Translations under genes and position numbers: made by a program
Shown: piece after piece, positions 61,688 through 64,000 of the stretch
Layout: every line of letters begins with the position of its first letter
How positions within the stretch are numbered: the first letter of the stretch is position 1
Notes under the pieces: model-generated
Database searches by the model: none
Told to the model about the DNA's origin: nothing
What the model saw: only the letters and a program-made list of their open reading frames with translations
Source: an uncultured Eubacteriales bacterium
GTDB lineage: Bacteria > Bacillota > Clostridia > Christensenellales > Aristaeellaceae
DNA length: 64,000 nucleotides
Assembly: GCA_900542395.1 (NCBI GenBank)
Contig: UQNM01000001.1
Coordinates: forward strand, 1-64,000
Direction of reading: 5' to 3'

Positions 61688-62326
61688 ATGAAGCACATCA
61701 TTTGGGATTTTAACGGCACGCTGCTCAACGACGCGCAGCTCTCCGTCGATCTGGACAACGACGTCTTTGACCAGATCGGTGTGCCGCGCATCACGCTGGC
61801 AGATTACCGAAACAACATGACCATGCCCGTGCGGGATTTTTATCCGCGCGTCGGCGTGGATTACGCCAAGCACAGCTACGAGGAAATCGCGCGGCTCTGG
61901 CTGGATGAATTCAACAAGAGGGCGGTCGGCGTGGGGCTGATTCCCGGCGTGCTGGAGGCGATTAAGGCGCTGCACGCGCAGGGGCGGAGCCAGTCGGTGC
62001 TCTCCGCGTCGTATGAGCCGTCCGTCCGCGCGCAGTGCGCCGCGCTGGGGCTGACCCCGTATATGAAGGATATCAGCGGCCTGCAGGACGAGAGCGCCGG
62101 CAAAAAGACGGAAATCGGCCGACGGCAGCTCCGGGAGCTGGGGCTGACCGGCGCGGACGTGGTGCTCGTGGGCGATATGCTGACGGACGCGCATCTGGCC
62201 GAGGCGCTGGGCGCGGACTGCGTGCTGGTTTCCTGGGGGCACAACGATTTGAAGCGGCTTGAATCCGCCGGTCTGCCGGTGGCGCACAGCGTGGAGGCGC
62301 TGGAAAACATTCTGGCGAAATCCTAA
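61688..62326 (+). CDS. HAD-superfamily hydrolase
   Basis: A 212-residue phosphatase-like protein. HAD motif I is WDFNGTLLND, with the nucleophile Asp present but the usual second Asp replaced by Asn. Motif II appears as VLSASY, and motif IV as VLVGDMLTDAHLAEALGADCVLVSWG. A helical cap lies between motifs I and II. It resembles phosphoglycolate-phosphatase-type enzymes, but the Asn substitution leaves the activity uncertain. It is expressed from the promoter at 61652, without a clear ribosome site. Confidence 0.85.
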   Translation: MKHIIWDFNGTLLNDAQLSVDLDNDVFDQIGVPRITLADYRNNMTMPVRDFYPRVGVDYAKHSYEEIARLWLDEFNKRAVGVGLIPGVLEAIKALHAQGRSQSVLSASYEPSVRAQCAALGLTPYMKDISGLQDESAGKKTEIGRRQLRELGLTGADVVLVGDMLTDAHLAEALGADCVLVSWGHNDLKRLESAGLPVAHSVEALENILAKS

Positions 62327-62332
62327 AATTTA

Positions 62333-62434
62333 CGCCTTCCGTCGCTGCGGCGACGCCTCCCTCAAGGAGGGAGGCATTGAGATAAAGGCTCCCTCTTTGA
62401 GGGGGCTGTCGAGCGGAGCGAGACTGAAGGAGGA
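62333..62434. repeat. Interspersed repeat, family C copy 5
   Basis: Ends ACGCCTTCCGTCG and ACTGAAGGAGGA enclose GCTGCGGCGACG, CCTCCCTCAAGGAGGGAGG and GGCTCCCTCTTTGAGGGGG. Its right end (GAAGGAGGA) is six bases before the AAGGAGA that serves radC. Confidence 0.8.
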
Positions 62435-62445
62435 AGGAGAAGCAC

Positions 62446-63258
62446 ATGAGCGAAAAGGCTGTCCACGCGGGACATCGCGCGCGGATGAGGGAGCGGTTCA
62501 TCAAGGAGGGGCTTTCCGGCTTTTCCGAGCATGAGGTGCTCGAGCTTTTGCTCATGTTCGCCATCCCGCAGCGGGACGTGAACCCGCTGGCGCATCGGCT
62601 GATCGACCGTTTCGGCTCGCTGAGCGCCGTTTTGGAATCCTCTCCGGCGGAGCTGACGCGGGTGGACGGCGTGGGCGAAAACGCCGCCGCGCTGCTGAGC
62701 CTGATGCCCCAGCTGATGGGCTATTATCAGCACAGCGCGATGGGCAGAAAGCCCGTCATCACCAACCTGGCCGAGGCGAGAAAATACGCGGGCGCGCTGT
62801 TCTTCGGCCTGCATGAGGAGCGCGTCTACATGATCTGCGTGGATCAGAGCGGGCGCGTGCTCCACCCGGCGCTGATGCATCGGGGCACCATCGATCAGGT
62901 GCAGATTTACCCGCGGGAGGTCGTCGAAACCGCGCTGCGGTATCACGCGCATGCCGTTCTGCTGGCACACAATCACCCCAGCGGCATGGCCGAGCCCTCG
63001 CAGGACGACTATGATTCCACCCGCGCGGTGATCGGCGCGCTGAACGTGATCGGCGTCCGCGTGATCGACCACCTGATTTTTGCCGGGAACAGCGTCTATT
63101 CCATGACGCAGAACAGCCAGTTTGACGGGCGGCAGGATGAGCGGGAAATCAGCTATATCATGCGCAGCCGCAGTGTGCCCGGTCGGCGGGGGACGCTGCG
63201 CGAGGAGCAGGAGGACGAGCTGATTGCGCTTAAAATGGACGAATGGAACGGAATTTGA
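62446..63258 (+). CDS. radC: DNA repair protein RadC family (JAMM/MPN metalloprotease fold)
   Basis: A 270-residue protein with an N-terminal helix-hairpin-helix (LTRVDGVGENAAALL) and the JAMM motif HAVLLAHNHPSGMAEPSQDD at about residues 168-187, which holds the zinc-binding His, His and Asp. RadC's physiological role is unresolved despite its name. ATG 62446 follows AAGGAGA. The radC frame is intact and of normal length. Confidence 0.95.
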   Translation: MSEKAVHAGHRARMRERFIKEGLSGFSEHEVLELLLMFAIPQRDVNPLAHRLIDRFGSLSAVLESSPAELTRVDGVGENAAALLSLMPQLMGYYQHSAMGRKPVITNLAEARKYAGALFFGLHEERVYMICVDQSGRVLHPALMHRGTIDQVQIYPREVVETALRYHAHAVLLAHNHPSGMAEPSQDDYDSTRAVIGALNVIGVRVIDHLIFAGNSVYSMTQNSQFDGRQDEREISYIMRSRSVPGRRGTLREEQEDELIALKMDEWNGI

Positions 63259-63282
63259 CGCGGAGGAAAAGAGGCGAAAGCG

Positions 63283-63873
63283 ATGAACGTTTTGAGGAGG
63301 CTGCTGATGGTGCTTGCGGCGCTTGTTTTGTTCGGCGCGGTCTGCGCGGCCGGGCTGGTCGGCTTTGTCTATTACAAGGAGACGCATCTGCCCCCGGTCG
63401 GCGAATTTGACACCATCATCGTGCTCGGCGCACAGGTCAAGGCGGACGGCACGCCCTCCGTCGCGCTGGAAAGGCGGCTGACGGCGGCGCTGGAGGAATA
63501 CCGGAAGCAGCCGCGGCTGATGATCGTCTGCGGCGCGCAGGGCAGCGACGAGCCGCGTGCGGAGGGCGACGTGATGCGCGACTGGCTGATCGCGCACGGC
63601 GTTGCGGCGGCGGACATCGAGGCGGAGACCGATTCGTTCAACACGCGGCAGAACCTCGGCTACGCGCAATCCATCATGGACGACCGCAGGCTGACGGCGG
63701 CGCTGATCGTCACCAGTGATTACCACGTGCCGCGCGCGCTGGCGCTGTGCGAGCAGGTCGGCATCGTCGCCAGCGGCAAGGGCAGCCCCTCCAAGCCGGA
63801 ATATTTCATCAAAAACCATCTGCGCGAGGGGCTGAGCTGGATTAAATTTGTATGGGAGAGTCGGCATGAATAA
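63283..63873 (+). CDS. YdcF/SanA-like (DUF218) membrane protein
   Basis: A 196-residue protein with one N-terminal membrane helix (residues about 5-28) and a DUF218 domain: TIIVLGAQVKADGTPSVALERRLTAALEEY, CGAQGSDEPRAEGDVMRDWL, ETDSFNTRQNL and VTSDYHVPRALALC. This family includes ElyC/SanA proteins linked to envelope integrity. ATG 63283 follows GGAGG further upstream. It overlaps the start of rsmG by eight bases. Confidence 0.88.
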   Translation: MNVLRRLLMVLAALVLFGAVCAAGLVGFVYYKETHLPPVGEFDTIIVLGAQVKADGTPSVALERRLTAALEEYRKQPRLMIVCGAQGSDEPRAEGDVMRDWLIAHGVAAADIEAETDSFNTRQNLGYAQSIMDDRRLTAALIVTSDYHVPRALALCEQVGIVASGKGSPSKPEYFIKNHLREGLSWIKFVWESRHE

Positions 63874-64000
63874 GGAGAGACTGAAGACCGGGCTGGAGAT
63901 GATGGGCGTTGCGGCGGACGAAACCGCGCTGGATCGCTTTGAAGCCTTTCACGCCATTCTGGATGAATACAATGCGCGCATGGATTTGACCGCCGTGCTG
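63866..64000 (+). CDS. rsmG: 16S rRNA (guanine527-N7)-methyltransferase, 5' part
   Basis: The first 45 residues only (the gene runs off the window): MNKERLKTGLEMMGVAADE, then ALDRFEAFHAILDEYNARMDLTAVL. The closing YNARMDLTAV matches the conserved N-terminus of RsmG/GidB. The gene is usually near oriC next to mnmG, which supports the origin-proximal setting. The window ends before the SAM-binding motif, so the call rests on this stretch and on location. Confidence 0.8.
   Translation, partial: MNKERLKTGLEMMGVAADETALDRFEAFHAILDEYNARMDLTAVL

Noticed and set aside
37883..62434. CRISPR array
   Set aside because: The GAGGGAG repeats are scattered singly tens of kilobases apart, with inverted arms and no regular spacers; no cas genes are present.

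Overview
The window looks like the origin-proximal part of a chromosome from a GC-rich, spore-forming member of the Bacillota, most likely class Clostridia. Supporting signs are a gerA-type germinant-receptor operon, a T-box leader in front of leuCDB, strong TTGACA/TATAAT promoters, GGAGG ribosome sites, many TTG/GTG starts, and dnaA, dnaN, recF and the start of rsmG within 47 kb. Intergenic palindromic repeats of the kind common in gut Clostridia are abundant. Genus-level placement is not possible from the sequence alone.

Layout. 0-9.5 kb: an XRE regulator, an acyltransferase-3 membrane protein, kduI-kduD (uronate catabolism), a three-gene spore-germination operon with a possible sigma-G promoter, an M20 amidohydrolase and a small membrane protein. 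9.5-19.3 kb: a block read leftward, from dnaN and recF through a DnaA-box-rich gap into DUF5711, CvpA and membrane-protein genes, then cca, a TRIC-like channel and ogt. 19.7-31.7 kb: mostly rightward, with a GntR regulator, trmO, a MarR-controlled heterodimeric ABC exporter, and an FHA-like/RodA/PBP/solute-binding-protein operon for peptidoglycan synthesis. 32-45 kb: leftward, with T-box-controlled leuCDB, a D-aminoacylase-like amidohydrolase, potABCD, an amino-acid ABC transporter and dnaA. 45-56 kb: mixed, with an SDR, an ArsC-like protein, a GH13 alpha-amylase, an AT-rich HExxH orphan, an aldose-epimerase-like protein, asnA and an operon of two 2-hydroxyacyl-CoA-dehydratase/activase-type proteins. 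56-64 kb: rightward, with an MBL-fold lipoprotein, a split ThrE-type exporter, a SWIM-SNF2 helicase, a HAD hydrolase, radC, a YdcF-like protein and truncated rsmG.

The most notable genome-scale feature is that dnaA lies about 24 kb from dnaN-recF. DnaA boxes occur beside both, and hand-sampled GC skew places the origin-like switch near recF/dnaN rather than dnaA. At least four families of intergenic inverted repeats occupy gaps between operons; one overlaps a stop codon and one may supply a -35 box. The other leads are the double-cubane/dehydratase-type operon and the AT-rich zincin-like orphan. No CRISPR array, rRNA, tRNA, prophage or transposase gene was seen.
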